DNA from: Trogon surrucura
Lineage: Eukaryota; Chordata; Aves; Trogoniformes; Trogonidae
Assembly: GCA_020746105.1 (NCBI GenBank)
Contig: CM036658.1
Coordinates: 10,896,689 to 10,960,688 of the forward strand
Direction of reading: 5' to 3'
DNA length: 64,000 nt
Below are positions 12,743 through 24,734 of the stretch, piece after piece. Every line of letters starts with the position of its first letter. Within the stretch, counting starts at the first letter, position 1. Both the position numbers and the translations under genes were made by a program. The notes beneath the pieces are model-generated. The model had not been told where the DNA came from. It saw only the letters and a program-made list of their open reading frames with translations, and searched no databases.

Positions 12743-13481
12743 TACACTCAAATGATAGTGATGGGATTTTTTTCCATAAATATTTTTATTAAGCTATTCA
12801 CCTCCATTGTTTTATTTCAGTTCTAATTTCTGATCACAAATACAATTTGTTTGACATCTCTGTTTTACAGTGTTCCTGTGTAGCATAAGGAATGGTTCTG
12901 TAAAAGAGACAAATACTCTGAACCTACCATCCTGTTCATCTTTTGATGATAACTATTCTTGGAATACAGAAAAGTATGAGAAAACAGCATTTAAGGTATC
13001 CTAAATGATTCTAAACCAAAAATTTACACACTACTTAGTGACCAAATGCATTGATGATGCTGCACTTAGTAAAAAGCTAACATAAATGCATAAATGCTTT
13101 CTTATACCTCTTTCAGAGAAGAAAAACATAAAACAGACTGCTAAGATTCTATCTAAAGAATCTTCTGAAATGGGTTTTCTTTATCCCTGTGTCATGTTCT
13201 TTGAATATGTAGCATCACTGTGACCCCAAAAGATAGAATGCAAATATTTTTTTTAATCTGACATGTTGAAAACTGGAGCAATATTGGTGGAGTATAAACT
13301 GGAACTATAACACATCTTAAAAAGATTGAACCTATGTAGGCATGCTGTGAAAAAGCATCTTTGTATATGAAATGTCCAAAATTAAATGTTAAGAGAACTC
13401 AAAAAATTAAGCTCATATACCTCAAAATAGTTCAGGAGAATGAAAACATGAGATAAAATGACAAACTAAAATGTGAATAAA
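12743..13481 (+). other. MINAR2: Probable MINAR2 3' UTR
   Basis: AT-rich sequence after the stop codon. An AATAAA at 13476-13481 is a plausible polyadenylation signal. The transcript end cannot be fixed from sequence alone. Confidence 0.4.
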
Positions 13482-14762
13482 CAGAGAGAAAAAATAAATT
13501 TTTTCTGTCCTTTCTGAAAAATTCTCCCGAGTGCTGCAAATGAGGTAAGGTGCTATAAATACTATTGAGATGGAGATCGCCCTCACTCACACAAGAGAGC
13601 CTCACAGATATATGAAAGCTGGAAAGTTGAGATTATACCAACTCGACCTCTCTTCACACAACAGTTGTTTTAGAGTGGGTCAGGAATATGACCAAGGCAG
13701 AGGGTGTGTATTGTCCTCTCTGAAATCTGGCACATCTTGATTAGAGCACCTTTGCAGTGTTTTAACTCAGATCAGGATGGATTCATCTTCAAGTACAGTG
13801 TGGTAGTAAAATAAGTGTGTTTAATTCCTTCCTTCCTCACCTGGTCTGTCGTTGAATCTTGTTTGTGCCTTAACTGCTTGGATCCTAGTCCAGTTTGTAC
13901 TGTAACTGTTTTGAAGACCCAAGCTAAAACAGCTTACTGCTTTAATCTGGTGAGCAGCCAACAGCAAAACTGCAGCAGCGTTTTAATGTGCTGGCATAAA
14001 AACTGTATCCCTATTACAAAATTGAATGTTTCGGCAAATATACAGAGGAGCTTAGTCTCTCAGTTTGCTGCAGTTTGAGCATAGATGGGTGTTCTTGTCT
14101 GAAAGACCAGGTCCATTCAGCTTATGAAAGTAAGAACTTGGGAGCATTTTACAAGATTAGTAGCTGACATTATTAAGCAATTATTCACATTAAGAAAACA
14201 ATACTTGATTGTTTTTTCCAGCCCAAGTACATTTACTGTAAGTGCATTGCATACAATGCAGAGACGTAGTTTCGTAAATTATTGAGGCCTGCAGGCGGGA
14301 AGCCTAAAAGCAAAGGGCTCTGTAATTTCCAGGAAAACAACCAATAATGTGCGTTTCTTAACTGCATTGCTCTCTGCGGGTTTAGCAGCAAGGACAAAAT
14401 CTGTTTTCTCCACAAGTCCATTACGGGCTGTTTCAGTCTGATTTCACTGGTGTCATCTAGCGGAGACTAAGAAAAACAGAGGAAAAACGTTTAAGCCATG
14501 GAGGTGTCAGTTTGGAGTAATCTGCTTTTTATTTTTCTTTCTTTTTTCTTTTCTTTTTCCCTCCTTCCTTTTTGTTTTGGAGTTGGGCTCCGATTTTTCT
14601 GCTTACCACTCTCACCGTTGTGATGCGGGTTCCTTTACTGACACCTCGTGGCAGAGAGACCTCGTGAAGTATTAGTAAGTTGCATATATTGTGCAATAAA
14701 AACTGTGGTTGTTCTTGTACAAAAAAAAAAGAAGCTTCGTGTTGCTTCTTTTACCGTGTAAC
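13482..14762. other. Intergenic, nothing recognised
   Basis: No exon, RNA gene or identifiable element. A pyrimidine-rich run at about 14525-14570 and a short poly-A at 14721-14730 are low complexity only. Confidence 0.5.
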
Positions 14763-15200
14763 CCTTCCTTCCTTCCTTCCTTCCTTCCTTCCTTCCTTCC
14801 TTCCTTCCTTCCTTCCTTCCTTCCTTCCTTCCTTCCTTCCTTCCTTCCTTCCTTCCTTCCTTCCTTCCTTCCTTCCTTCCTTCCTTCCTTCCTTCCTTCC
14901 TTCCTTCCTTCCTTCCTTCCTTCCTTCCTCCCTTCCTTCCTCCCTTCCTTCCTCCCTTCCTTCCTCCCTTCCTTCCTTCCTCCCTCCCTCCCTCCCTCCC
15001 TCCCTCCCTCCCTCACTCCCTCCCTTCCTCCCTTCCTTCCTCCCTCCCTCCCTCCCTCCCTTCCTTCCTTCCTTCCTTCCTTCCTTCCTTCCTTCCTTCC
15101 TTCCTTCCTTCCTTCCTTCCTTCCTTCCTTCCTTCCTTCCTTCCTTCCTTCCTTCCTTCCTTCCTTCCTTCCTTCCTTCCTTCCTCTCTCCCTCCCTCCT
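14763..15200. repeat. Large CCTT/CCCT microsatellite
   Basis: About 440 bp of nearly pure CCTT units (GGAA/GAAGG on the minus strand). A central block, about 14930-15060, is enriched in CCCT units. Its right edge lies directly against CR1 coding sequence, at the codons for DTPE just after the RT catalytic motif. Reading frames through it (FLPS and RKEG repeats) are artefacts of the repeat. Confidence 0.98.
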
Positions 15201-17158
15201 TCTGGAGTGTCAGCCACTCCTCCCAGCTTGGTGTCATCAGCAAACTTGCTGATAGTACTCTCTAGTCCCTCATCCAAGTCATCGATGAATATATTGAATA
15301 ATACTGGTCCCAGTACTGACCCTTGAGGGACTCCACTGGATACAGGTCTCCAACCAGACTCCGCCCCATTGACCACAACTCTTTGGCTTCTTCCCCTTAG
15401 CCAGTTCACAGTCCACCTCACTACCCGAGAGTCTAGACCACACTTCCTCAGTTTAGCAGCAAGGATGCTGTGGGAGACTGTGTCAAATGCTTTACTGAAG
15501 TCAAGGTAGACCACATCCACCGCTCTGCCATCATCTATCACCCTTGTTAGATCCTCGTAAAAGGTTGGTCAAGCACGACTTCCCCTTGGTGAAGCCATGT
15601 TGACTGTCTCTAATAACCCTCTTATCCTTGATATGCCTTGAGATGGCACCAAGGATAAGTCATTCCATAACTTTCCCAGGGATGGAGGTGAGGCTGACCA
15701 GTCTATAGTTTCCCGGGTCCTCCTTCTTGCCCTTTTTGAAGACTGGAGTGACATTTGCTTCCCTTCAGTCCTCAGGCACCTCTCCCATTTCCCAAGACTT
15801 GGCAAAGATGATGGAGAGTGGTCCAGCAATGACATCAGCCAGCTCCCTCAGCACCCGTGGATGCATCCCATCTGGACCCATGGATTTATGGATGTCCAGA
15901 TTGCTTAATTGGTCCCTAACCCAGTCCTCATCGATTAAAGCAAACTCCTTCACTGCCCTGACTTTCTCTGGGGCCTCAGGGGAACGGGGCTCCTCAGGAC
16001 AGCCTCCGACAGAGTAGACAGAGACAAAGAAGGCATTCAGTAACTCTGCCTTCTCTGTATCTTCTGTCACCAAGGCACCCACCTCATTCATCAGTGGGCC
16101 TACATTGCCTCTGGTGTTAGTTTTATCTGCCACGTATTTGAAAAAGCTCTTCCTGTTGTCCTTGACCCCTCCCGCCAGGTTTAATTCTAGGCAGGCCTTT
16201 GCTTTCCTAGTTGCCTCCCTATATCCTCGGACAACAGCCTTATATTCTTCCCAAGTGGCCAGCCCTGCCTTCCAAGATCTGTAAATTCTTCTCTTGCCCT
16301 TGAGCTTACCCAGCAGATCCCTGTTTAGCCACGCAGGTCTCCTGGCTCCCTTCCTTGACTTCCTACGTGTCAGGATGCTCTGATCTTGAGCACGGTAAAA
16401 GCAGTCCCTGAACGTTAACCAACTATCTTGGGTCCCTTTACCTTCAAACAGCCTTGCCCATGGGATTTTCTCGAATAATTGTTTGAAAAATCCAAAGTTT
16501 GCCTTGGCCAAGCCCAGGGTTGCAATTCTGCTTGCTATTTTGTTTCTGCTACATGAGATCCCGAACTCCACCACTTCATGGTCACTGCAGCCAAGGCAGC
16601 CCTCAACCTTTACTGCTTCAACCAGATCCTCCTTGTTAGTGAGGATGAGGTCCAGCAGTGCTCCTCTCCTAGTCGGCTCCTCCACCATTTGCATCAGAAA
16701 ATTATCATCGATGCACTGGAGGAACCTCCTGGACTGTGGCTGGCTGGCTGAGTTGTCCTTCCAGCAAATATCAGGGAAGTTAAAATCCCCCACGACAACC
16801 AGGGCCTGTGATTGTGAGACCGCTCTCAGCTGCCTGTAGAAGGCCTCATCAACTTCCTCACCCTGATCTGGTGGCCTGTAATAGACACCCACAACAGTAT
16901 CTCTCCTGCCAGCCTGCCCCTTAATTCTAACCCATACACTCTCAGCTTGCTCCTCCTCCATGCCTGAATGGTATTCAAGACATTGTGGTTGCTCTTTCAC
17001 GTAAAGAGCGACTCCACCACCTCGCCTGGCTGGCCTGTCTTTCCTGAAAAGGACACAGCCACCCATGACCACATTCCAGTCCTGTGAGCTGTCCCACCAT
17101 GTCTCTGTAATTGCCACCAGATCATAATCTCCTGCCCGAACCCAGATTTCTAGCTATG
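15201..17158 (-). mobile_element. CR1 LINE, ORF2 endonuclease and RT, both ends lost
   Basis: Minus-strand CR1. The largest open stretch (15765-17117, 450 codons) starts [14 protein letters not shown]. It contains the endonuclease domain, with [22 protein letters not shown] and the catalytic-type SDHEVVEF, then the linker to RT ending [11 protein letters not shown]. After frameshifts at about 15560-15770 the RT resumes at 15541 with [34 protein letters not shown] and the catalytic [10 protein letters not shown]. It then runs into the CCTT repeat. The RT C-terminus and 3' tail are missing, and the 5' end is truncated just before the endonuclease start. It is one of the better preserved CR1s here but cannot be active. 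Confidence 0.96.
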
Positions 17159-20100
17159 TCTAGACACATTTTCAGAGTTTGCCACCAGTGGAGTTACCTT
17201 GGTCACATAAGGATTTGTAACAGGAAGATGTGAAGTGAATTGTGAGCAGCCATATATTCTAAATTTCTCTGGACGGGACAGAAAGTACTCCTTCAGATAT
17301 CATGTTCTCACATTTGAGTGCTGAATTAATATTTATTTGAAAAATGAAGAATCATAACAGCAGAATTGGTGTGGATGTTAAACATCCCTGTTTATATCAG
17401 AACAATCCCCACAAATCTCCTTACCCGAAGACAGTGCTCCACTGGTTCTTTCAGAGACATTTAAAAGCGGATCAGACTACAGAATCCACTGTAAGGGCCT
17501 AGCTCTGTGTGGCCGTGGTCTTGTAATACCTGAAATACTCATTCATGGAGGTACTAGTCAGATGAACTAAACATCATACAGCCTCCCAGCACAACAAATT
17601 ATCCCATCTCTTCCTGTGAACTATTTTCTCATATGATTTTACTGGTTAGAAGATGCTTCTAGATTTAAAAACCTAGAGCAGCAGTTACTTGCTGTAATAA
17701 GCAACAGGTGCAACATAAGCTGTGCCATCTCTTTTTGCTTCACAAGATAAAAACTTTTAGCACCCAACATTATTGGTGGATTATATTTTTTTTTGTTTAA
17801 CAACAACACTTTCCTCCTGCATGTTTTAATTTTTTTAAAATGCTTTTCACACTACATTATTATTATAATTAATATTTTTAGGACATCCTAGAAAGCTTTG
17901 CCTCATAGACAAATGATTATTTGCATTGTGTAGGAATACATTAATAAATAGAGGAGAGACTCTTGTGTCTGTGAGTTTCTGTTTATACTGCAAGGTTTTC
18001 TCAGTTCCAACTCTATCTCTGATGACATCAGTTCAGACACAAGCCACTGCTACATACAGACTTGGGGTACCTGGATTCATGGGTAAGACCACGACATGTG
18101 TCATGGCCCAACTTATTTCTCAGAAGCCTGATGACACTGTAAATCCAGAATTGTAAACCAAGTTTGGCAGGCCTGTGCCCATTTCCAGTCTGTCAGCTGG
18201 AAGGAGAACAACAGAGCAATAGCTTAGAAAAAAATAAATTTCTTCATGACATGCTTGTCAGTGAATCAAAATCTGCAAAATATTTCAATTGCAAGATTCA
18301 GAGTTTGGGGGGGTCTCCTCCCCTCCCCTCCGCTTCCCCTAGTTGTGAAGGCTGACTTTGTGAATCTCTGCATCTGGATATGTTTTGCAATGGTCCTGAT
18401 ATTACTGTAATGCTGACCATGACACACAACTCAAGAGTCAGAATATTCAATTGTGAATTACAGAGCTAAGGGTGGGGTTTTTTTCCTCACCAGACCTAAT
18501 ATAAGTCTTCTGGATGTGGAAAATAAACACTGGACAGTTTCTTCTCTGATATATTACATTTACTAAAGGAATCCAGCAGCAACATTCTTGTACACAGTCA
18601 CATTTGCAGTGCATTACTGAATCAAGCTGGCAGTTTTCGTTACGTTGAGAAAGGGGAATAGTTAATTCACAGCTGTATGACATGCTGTCGTTCAGGAGAA
18701 CGTGCAAATCCCACCTGCACGTTTAGCTTCACAGATAACTCAGCATATGAACCAGTTTTCCCAAAGGGGCCTTGTTTTCCTCTGGGGTTTGCTCTGTGCC
18801 AACTCTCCAAAAGGCCACTTTCAGCTCAGAAATCCATTTTCTGCAGCTGCTGCTGTAAACTGAAAGTCTTGTAGTGGGAAGTGAGTTCATTTGTGAGGAT
18901 TCTTGTTGCATGTGGGAAAGTTAGTCTTGCTGGAGGAAGCAGTGTGGAGGTAAGGCGGAAGGCAGGGAGCTTTATGACAGCACACAGTTGTTTTATCACA
19001 CACAGCACAGACCTGCTGGGTATTAGGCTTATGTACTTCCAGTCTGGTGGACTTCTGTTTTTTAATACCTGTGAGTGTGCGGTACCTGAAGTAAATGCTC
19101 AGCTTTTAAACCTTCTTTCTAGGCACAGCTGAATACCGAAAACACACACCTAAATGTGTGTGCTGAAGCAGTTATTTTGTCCTCAGCTGCCTGGCTCTCT
19201 CTTCTAAATAAGTTAGTGCTTTCTGAAGGGAAGTGATAAAGATGATCCACAGCAAAGATGACAGAGGATGGTTTAGTTGTAGAAGATGCTTGCTTTTGTT
19301 CCAGGTCTGATTTCACTTTTCCAAACCACCTGTTCGGGTTTTTTTTCTGAACTGTGAGCACCATAACCTTTTGAAAGTGTTTGGAATAGGAGATATGTGG
19401 AGTTAAAGACATAGAAACTGTAAGAGAATAAAGTTCTTTGTGCAGCTAACACTGCTAATGGTAAATTAATAAGGGAAATATACAATGAAGTAACTTTTAG
19501 GATCAAATAAGCACAAAGCCTTCAGTCCTTACTCGCTCTTTTTAACGAGCATGTCATAAATGCTACTTCAGCTCAACAAGAATTGAGCTGAATCAAATTT
19601 TAGTAGATTGGCTTGTGGGTAATCCACAGTATCAGGGGCCAAAAGTTCTGTTTCTTTTTTAATTTTTTTTAAGGTTGTTTCTTGAGGTCGCACTGAATTT
19701 CAGAACCATTTGGGTTAGGAACTTGGGAAAAAATCAGACCAGAAACTGGAAACCTCTGTTTTGCCCTGGAATGGTCTGTGTTGCTCTAAAGGTCTGACAA
19801 GTTATTGTATCTTCATTGTACTCCATCAAAATTTCTGAGATGCCTGCGATATTAGATTACTGTATAGCACAGTTTTTAGTACAATATAACATGAGATTTT
19901 TAATCAGGCTGTTTAAAAGTAAAATAACAAGAAAGGAAAGGGAAAACCTCCTAATTTGTTAAGACTAAGCTGAGGATAAAGAGACAGCCTTGACATTAAA
20001 TCAGGCTTTGTCCCTGGTCAAAATGTGACACAGAAATGATCTATACTTAGAACAAGAATAAATCCCAAACAAGGTATTTAGAATTGAATGAGCTGATACA

Positions 20101-21060
20101 ACAGCAGCTCTGACTTTGTGCATAGAGTCAAAAATGTAAAACATTGGAAGTAATTATGTCTGAAGTATAAGACTATGCAAAGCTCAAAGCCAGAAAAGAA
20201 TGGGTTGTCCTAGCAAAAGCAGTAAAGATACTGTTTGCAGCCTGGATGCCAGTGCATTAAATTGGCAAGCTGTCAAATGCCCAGGTAACAGAAAATGAAT
20301 GAGTAAAACCTGGGGCTGATAGCAGTAACATTGCGTGGAAATGAATGTTGCAGTACATAACAAACTGCCAAGGACGAGAAGAATTTGCTAAGGAGCTAAA
20401 TGTATGTCTGACCTTGAAGTGGGAAATCAGCTTCTTCATGGTTTTCTTTAGGAAAAAAAAGAAAAAGATATGTTATGGTAGGATCTGTATAGTGATGCCC
20501 ATTAAATTTTACCTTCCTGGCTACATTTAACCATACGTGTCTTTGTCAGGTGCTTTCCCCAGTGCTGTGTCCGTACCATTGTGACAAGCAAGGACTCAGT
20601 GACCTTGTTTTCACAAGGCAAACCTACCACCAATACACTTGCTTCCTTTCTGCCTGAGGTTTCCTTCCATCAGGGTAGGCTATTCCCTGCTTCCCATACT
20701 TCAGATGTAACGATTGATGATGGGCCAATTAGAAGCTGTGAACATAGCTGTCCTTCCATACTCTGCACTCTGGCAGTGACCTTTCCATTTTTTTGATGCC
20801 TGTAATATTTCCTGAAGGCTCAGTCATAGATACCTCTGGCTAAAGTAATGCTGTCCAGTGTATTTTCATCTTTTTTTTTTTTTTGCTTTTCATGTTCTTT
20901 TCTCTTCTTTTAAAAATTTTTTTTTCATTATAAGAGTAAACTCATGCATATTTAGTCACGTAACAGGTTTGCTCAGTTGTGGATGTGCGGGCAAGCTTTG
21001 CTTTCACTGCTACCCAGAACAAGGGTCTGGGCTTCACAGGTTACAAAGCATTTACCAATA
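17159..21060. other. Intergenic, nothing recognised
   Basis: 3.9 kb of AT-rich sequence with only short random reading frames and short A/T runs. I see no repeat-family hallmark, RNA gene or exon. Confidence 0.5.
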
Positions 21061-21074
21061 AAGTTTTGTGATAA

Positions 21075-21138
21075 GTGCACATGTATGTAAGTCTTTTGTA
21101 TACATGTAGGTATATGTACACATACATATGTATGTATG
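21075..21138. repeat. Degenerate TGTA-rich simple repeat
   Basis: Alternating TGTA/TACA/CATA units, imperfect, at the left edge of the GC-rich block that leads to the TOPORS-like gene. Confidence 0.7.
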
Positions 21139-21140
21139 CC

Positions 21141-22268
21141 TTCCCCACAGGCACCAGGGTGTGTGGCGAGGTGCCTCGACGCCTTCTCCGCTCCGTGCTG
21201 AACCAGCCCCAGGCCCACAGATGCTCCTTGCCTTCCCTGAGCCCCTCTGGCGTGTCAGCCGTGCTCCTGCCCAAGACTGCCAATTGGACAGAGTGCCTGT
21301 ATGAGGCCTGATGGGTGCTGAGCACAGGGAGCTCACCCTTAGGCTCCCTGGCTGGAGGAGGAAGACAGGCAAAGACCTGCCAGAACGAGCCAGGTGCTGC
21401 CTGTGACCAACGCCCCATGGAGGGAAGGTAGAGCACCCAGGGGGCTGGCCAACACTGCCAGTGGTGTGGGGAGAGCCTGTGGGACTTTGTCCCCCAGCCT
21501 CCCAGGGAGGCACAAGGTGTTACCCAGGGAACCCTCTTGCCATATGTGCCCAGAGACATCCAGTACAGCCAGAGCGATCTCATGCAGCCCTGGGAAGAGA
21601 GGACTGAGGCCTCAGTGATGGGCGTGAAACACCAATGCCAAGCAAAAGTCAAGAGATGGGGGGATGGAGCGAGCAGTGGGGCTGTGGTTAACCCCAGACA
21701 CATGTGTTGGGGCCGCAGCACAGCTGGGGCAAGCACCGTGGGTGAGGATGGCTGGCCATGACACCCCTGAGCGATGGGTTCTATTGTCTCCAAGGCACTG
21801 AGCGACAGATTGTGACACAGGGCTCCTTGCTGCTTATGCTGGGATGCCACGTAGCACCCAGCTGGCTCGTGCCCAGACTTCGGCTGAGCAGGACGCGAGG
21901 CTGGAGTGCTGAGGGAGGCCTTGGTGCTGGTGGATGGACAGACTGGGGAGTTGCACCTTGCAGCTCTCCATGCCTGATGCCAGAACCATCAGAGGATTAC
22001 CCCTGGCCCTGTCAGGTTTACTCAGCCAGGGCACCCAGCACACGCGCTCACAGCAGCAGAGGTGAGCTGGGAGCGGAATTCTCACCCTGGGGAGCTGAGA
22101 GGGTTTCCTCCTTGAGGGACCTGGGCATTTCTTCCAGCCCTCCCCAGAGCAGCCAATGACTGGGGCTTCTCTTCCTCCTCTAGCGTGACAGCTGCTGCTG
22201 CAGTGGTTGTGAGAAGGAGCAGCTCGACACCTCCAGCTCCCCTCAGCTCACCGCAGCTCGAGGAGAGC
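21141..22268 (+). other. GC-rich upstream region of the TOPORS-like gene
   Basis: Base composition rises sharply compared with the preceding 4 kb. Long overlapping frames occur on both strands (up to 269 codons on the minus strand at 21041-21850), but none resembles a known protein. A pyrimidine-rich tract ending CCTCCTCTAG at 22183 looks like a splice acceptor 85 bp before the TOPORS-like ATG, so an upstream non-coding exon is plausible. I could not identify it. Confidence 0.45.
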
Positions 22269-23310
22269 ATGGCCAGTGAGCTGGACAACTGCTGTCCCAT
22301 CTGCCTGGAGAGCTGGGAGGACGCCAGCTACGTGATGCCATGCCTCCACTGGTTCTGCCACCTGTGTATCCTGCGGTGGGCTCAGAACAAGCCTGAATGC
22401 CCCCTCTGCAAGAGGAGCTTAGCCTCCATCGTGCACTCGGTGCGGGAGGACGACAACTTCAAGGAGCATGTCGTGACACCACCTCCCTGGTCGTCGGCCA
22501 CCAGGCGGGAGCAGCTCCTGGATGCCCAGCTGCCCCAGCCCTGCAGAGGCACAGCCGCAGCCTGCGTGGATGGTGCCCAGCGCTCCTGTGGGCAGCCTCC
22601 GGCCCAGCACCTGGGCCTCCCTTTTCCAGGACCAATCAGCTCTGCTCCAGCCCCTTCTGACCTGGGTGTGTCAGGAGCTGGGACAACTCTTTCCGGGCCA
22701 GAGATCATGGGCGGCCCTGGTAGAGGACCTCCTCAGTCCTATGCTGGTCCTCTCTGGTCTGAATGAAGATATGATGGTGCGGCTGCTGAAGGCGACCCTC
22801 GAAAACCGTGCAGCAACCTCTGTGCATCGGCTGATTGAGGTCACCCTGGAAGGGTGCAGCGGAAAGGCCCGCTGTCTGCTGGGCCTGGAGCACGGTCACA
22901 TTGCTGGGGGGCAGGAGGGCAGCCCTGTGGCTGCTCCTGGCCCTGCTCCCTCCCCAGCAGGCTCTCCCACAGCTGTCCCAGCCCTCTCCAGCAGCCCTGA
23001 AGCGTCCAACATGGACAAACTCCCTGGACACTCGGCAGCTGCCCTTCGGCGGAGTTCCAGCAGCCTTCTCTCGGCCCCCGTTCCTGTTCACAGGGAGCAA
23101 GAAGAGTCCCAGGAGGAGCCCGAAGCAGTCACAGCTCCTCCATCTACATCCAGCCTTAGCAGAGCGCTGCGAGGCTTCCTCCTCCCTCTGCTCTTGCTCA
23201 GCCTCGTTGCCCGGCTTGGGCTCTGCTGGGGCTGGACGTGTGCTCTCCCTGGGAATGTCCTCCCAGAGCACAGTGCCTCGGCACTGCCTTGTTTTGCAGG
23301 GAGTACTTAG
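22269..23310 (+). pseudogene. TOPORS-like RING-finger E3 ligase gene, frameshifted
   Basis: The start MASELDNCCPIC has a good initiation context (AGCATGG). Residues 9-47 form a C3HC4 RING finger (C9, C12, C25, H27, C30, C33, C44, C47), typical of ubiquitin E3 ligases that bind an E2. This N-terminus matches the avian-expanded TOPORS-like family, related to the RING domain of TOPORS. The starting frame drifts into unrelated sequence and stops at 22766. The family's second conserved part is in another frame: FQDQSALLQPLLTW near 22624, then a helical region with MVRLLKATL, a Pro/Ser-rich stretch and an acidic REQEESQEEPE motif, ending at 23310. A one-base-class frameshift therefore lies at about 22530-22620. 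It is either a pseudogene or an assembly error in a GC-rich stretch. The hydrophobic C-terminus is atypical. Confidence 0.75.
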
Positions 23311-24384
23311 TTGCAGAAAGCGACAGACAGAGACAGAGAGAGAGAGAGGGAAAGAGAGAAGTGGCGGCGGTGGGGGGTGGAGAAAGAGAAAGGCACAAGA
23401 AGAAGAAACAAATACCACCACGGAGTCCAACAGCGTCCCGCAGGTCCAACGTCATCAGTGGGGGAATATTCTGACTAGGTGCTGGTCTGCACTTCTTTTA
23501 TTTCCATTGTCCCTGCCTGTTCTCCACCTTTTCACGGGAACTAGCCATGATAAATCTCTTCCTCTTGCCTCATGCATGTTGCCGTCTGGTGGTCTCTGAT
23601 AGTCATGGGCCCGGGGTCTTTTGAAGAAAGGCTAGTATTCTTTCTCCCTGTGTAATTTTTAGCTCAAAAATGCAGAGCTAGCTGAGCTGGGGACTACAAG
23701 GCCAATTTAGATCAGATGGCCCGGTGGCTGCCCTCTTACTGACAATGGAGTTCCTGCTTCAGTATCTGGATGCTCATTAGCAATCCCTGTTATCTAGACT
23801 ACTTTGCAAGAGTGTGTCAGTTCCTTGCTGAGTTATTGCTGTGTCTGTGATGCTTCACCATATTCTCTGACAGAATGTCACAGAAGGCCTCCTGTCAGAG
23901 CCCTATTCAAGGCCTCGCAGGTGTTAGTCGCTACTAATGTTGCAGAAAGTTGGTTAATTACCAGAGCAGCAGTTTGTGGTGGCAAGCCTTGCGGTTCCAA
24001 ACTATGCGGCTTTGCAATGTTGAGACAATCCTTTCTTTCTCTGAGTGCGACAGCGTGTGTGTTAGGACCAGGGCTCAGCATTGAGGGGATCCTCTTAAAT
24101 TCCAGAAGCTCTGGCCACTGCTGTTCTCTGGAGGCCCAAGTGTGGGAGTCCCTGTCCTTCTCCTTCTTCCCTCTCCCCACTGGAGCCCCACCAGGGTCCC
24201 TAATCCTGCAGACCGTGGGATTCCATCAGCTGCCACCCCTGGTTTTCAGATGGGCAACCAACCCCTCCTGAGCCCCTTACATCTGCCCAGAGCAAACTAG
24301 GAGGAGCACAGGGGTCTGCTGAGTCTCAAAAGTGGGGCTTTGCCTGCCCTGTAATGTCACAAAGCAGGGTACCTGCCTGCAGGC
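23311..24384. other. Downstream flank of the TOPORS-like gene
   Basis: Begins with a GA-rich stretch (about 23320-23400). A 35-bp segment at 23413-23447 is similar to the LTR at 57373-57406. The frame at 23804-24271 resembles nothing I know. No other feature seen. Confidence 0.45.
23413..23447 (-). other. Short segment similar to the 843-bp LTR family
   Basis: TACCACCAC followed by a variant of the TCCAGC-GACGTCTCGCAGGTCC stretch seen in both LTRs at 57373-57406 and in the right-hand copy. About four fifths of positions agree by eye, with small gaps. The LTR's TATA and AATAAA are not visible around it, so it is a remnant of a related LTR or chance similarity. Confidence 0.3.
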
Positions 24385-24391
24385 TATAAAA
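24385..24391 (+). promoter_or_regulatory. TATA-box-like element
   Basis: TATAAAA in a GC-rich setting (GCAGGCTATAAAAGGCAG), a strong match to a core promoter TATA box. Transcription would start near 24415. The only downstream candidate is the leucine-rich frame ending at 24727. No supporting initiator or upstream elements could be confirmed. Confidence 0.4.
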
Positions 24392-24471
24392 GGCAGACAC
24401 AGGGTCCATGGGAGCAGTCAGTGTGTGTCAGCCTCTGGACCCCAGAGGTGTTGGGGTGGTCTCGTCACTGG

Positions 24472-24727
24472 TGATGCAGAGCGTCTCTGGGGATCTACAC
24501 CGCAGGCCTGTGCTGGTGCCTCAGAGCACCTTGGCCACACCAGAGCTGGTGCCACGGAGCAGTACCTGGTAAGGCTTCTGCTTCAGCTGCTGTTGATGCT
24601 GTTGCATCAGCTCCTGCAGCTCCTTCTGCTTCGGCTTATCTGGCTACCATGGCTCCTGCTGGTGCTGCTGCTTTGGCTACTGCTGCTCAGCCTGGGCCGG
24701 GCTGTGCTGTGGACCAAGTGGCTCTGA
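24472..24727 (+). other. Leucine-rich or alanine-rich reading frames, status unknown
   Basis: Downstream of the TATA-like element the sequence becomes rich in CTG/GCT codons. One frame encodes a long leucine/tryptophan-rich hydrophobic segment ending RAVLWTKWL before TGA at 24725-24727. Another encodes an alanine-rich segment. CCTG|GTAAGG at about 24568 could be a splice donor. The 131-codon frame starts at 24332, upstream of the TATA, so its nominal ATG would not be in such a transcript. The biased composition may simply be a low-complexity repeat. I assign no function. Confidence 0.2.
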
Positions 24728-24734
24728 GTAGGTG

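Noticed and set aside
14672-15541. 289-, 190- and 205-codon frames made of RKEG and FLPS repeats
   Set aside because: They are readings of the CCTT microsatellite; only the part after 15200 is CR1 coding sequence.
21041-21850. 269-codon minus-strand frame
   Set aside because: GC-rich region with open frames on several strands, no recognisable domain, no promoter or splice support.
22705-23430. 241-codon minus-strand frame
   Set aside because: Shadow of the TOPORS-like gene and the GA-rich tract after it.
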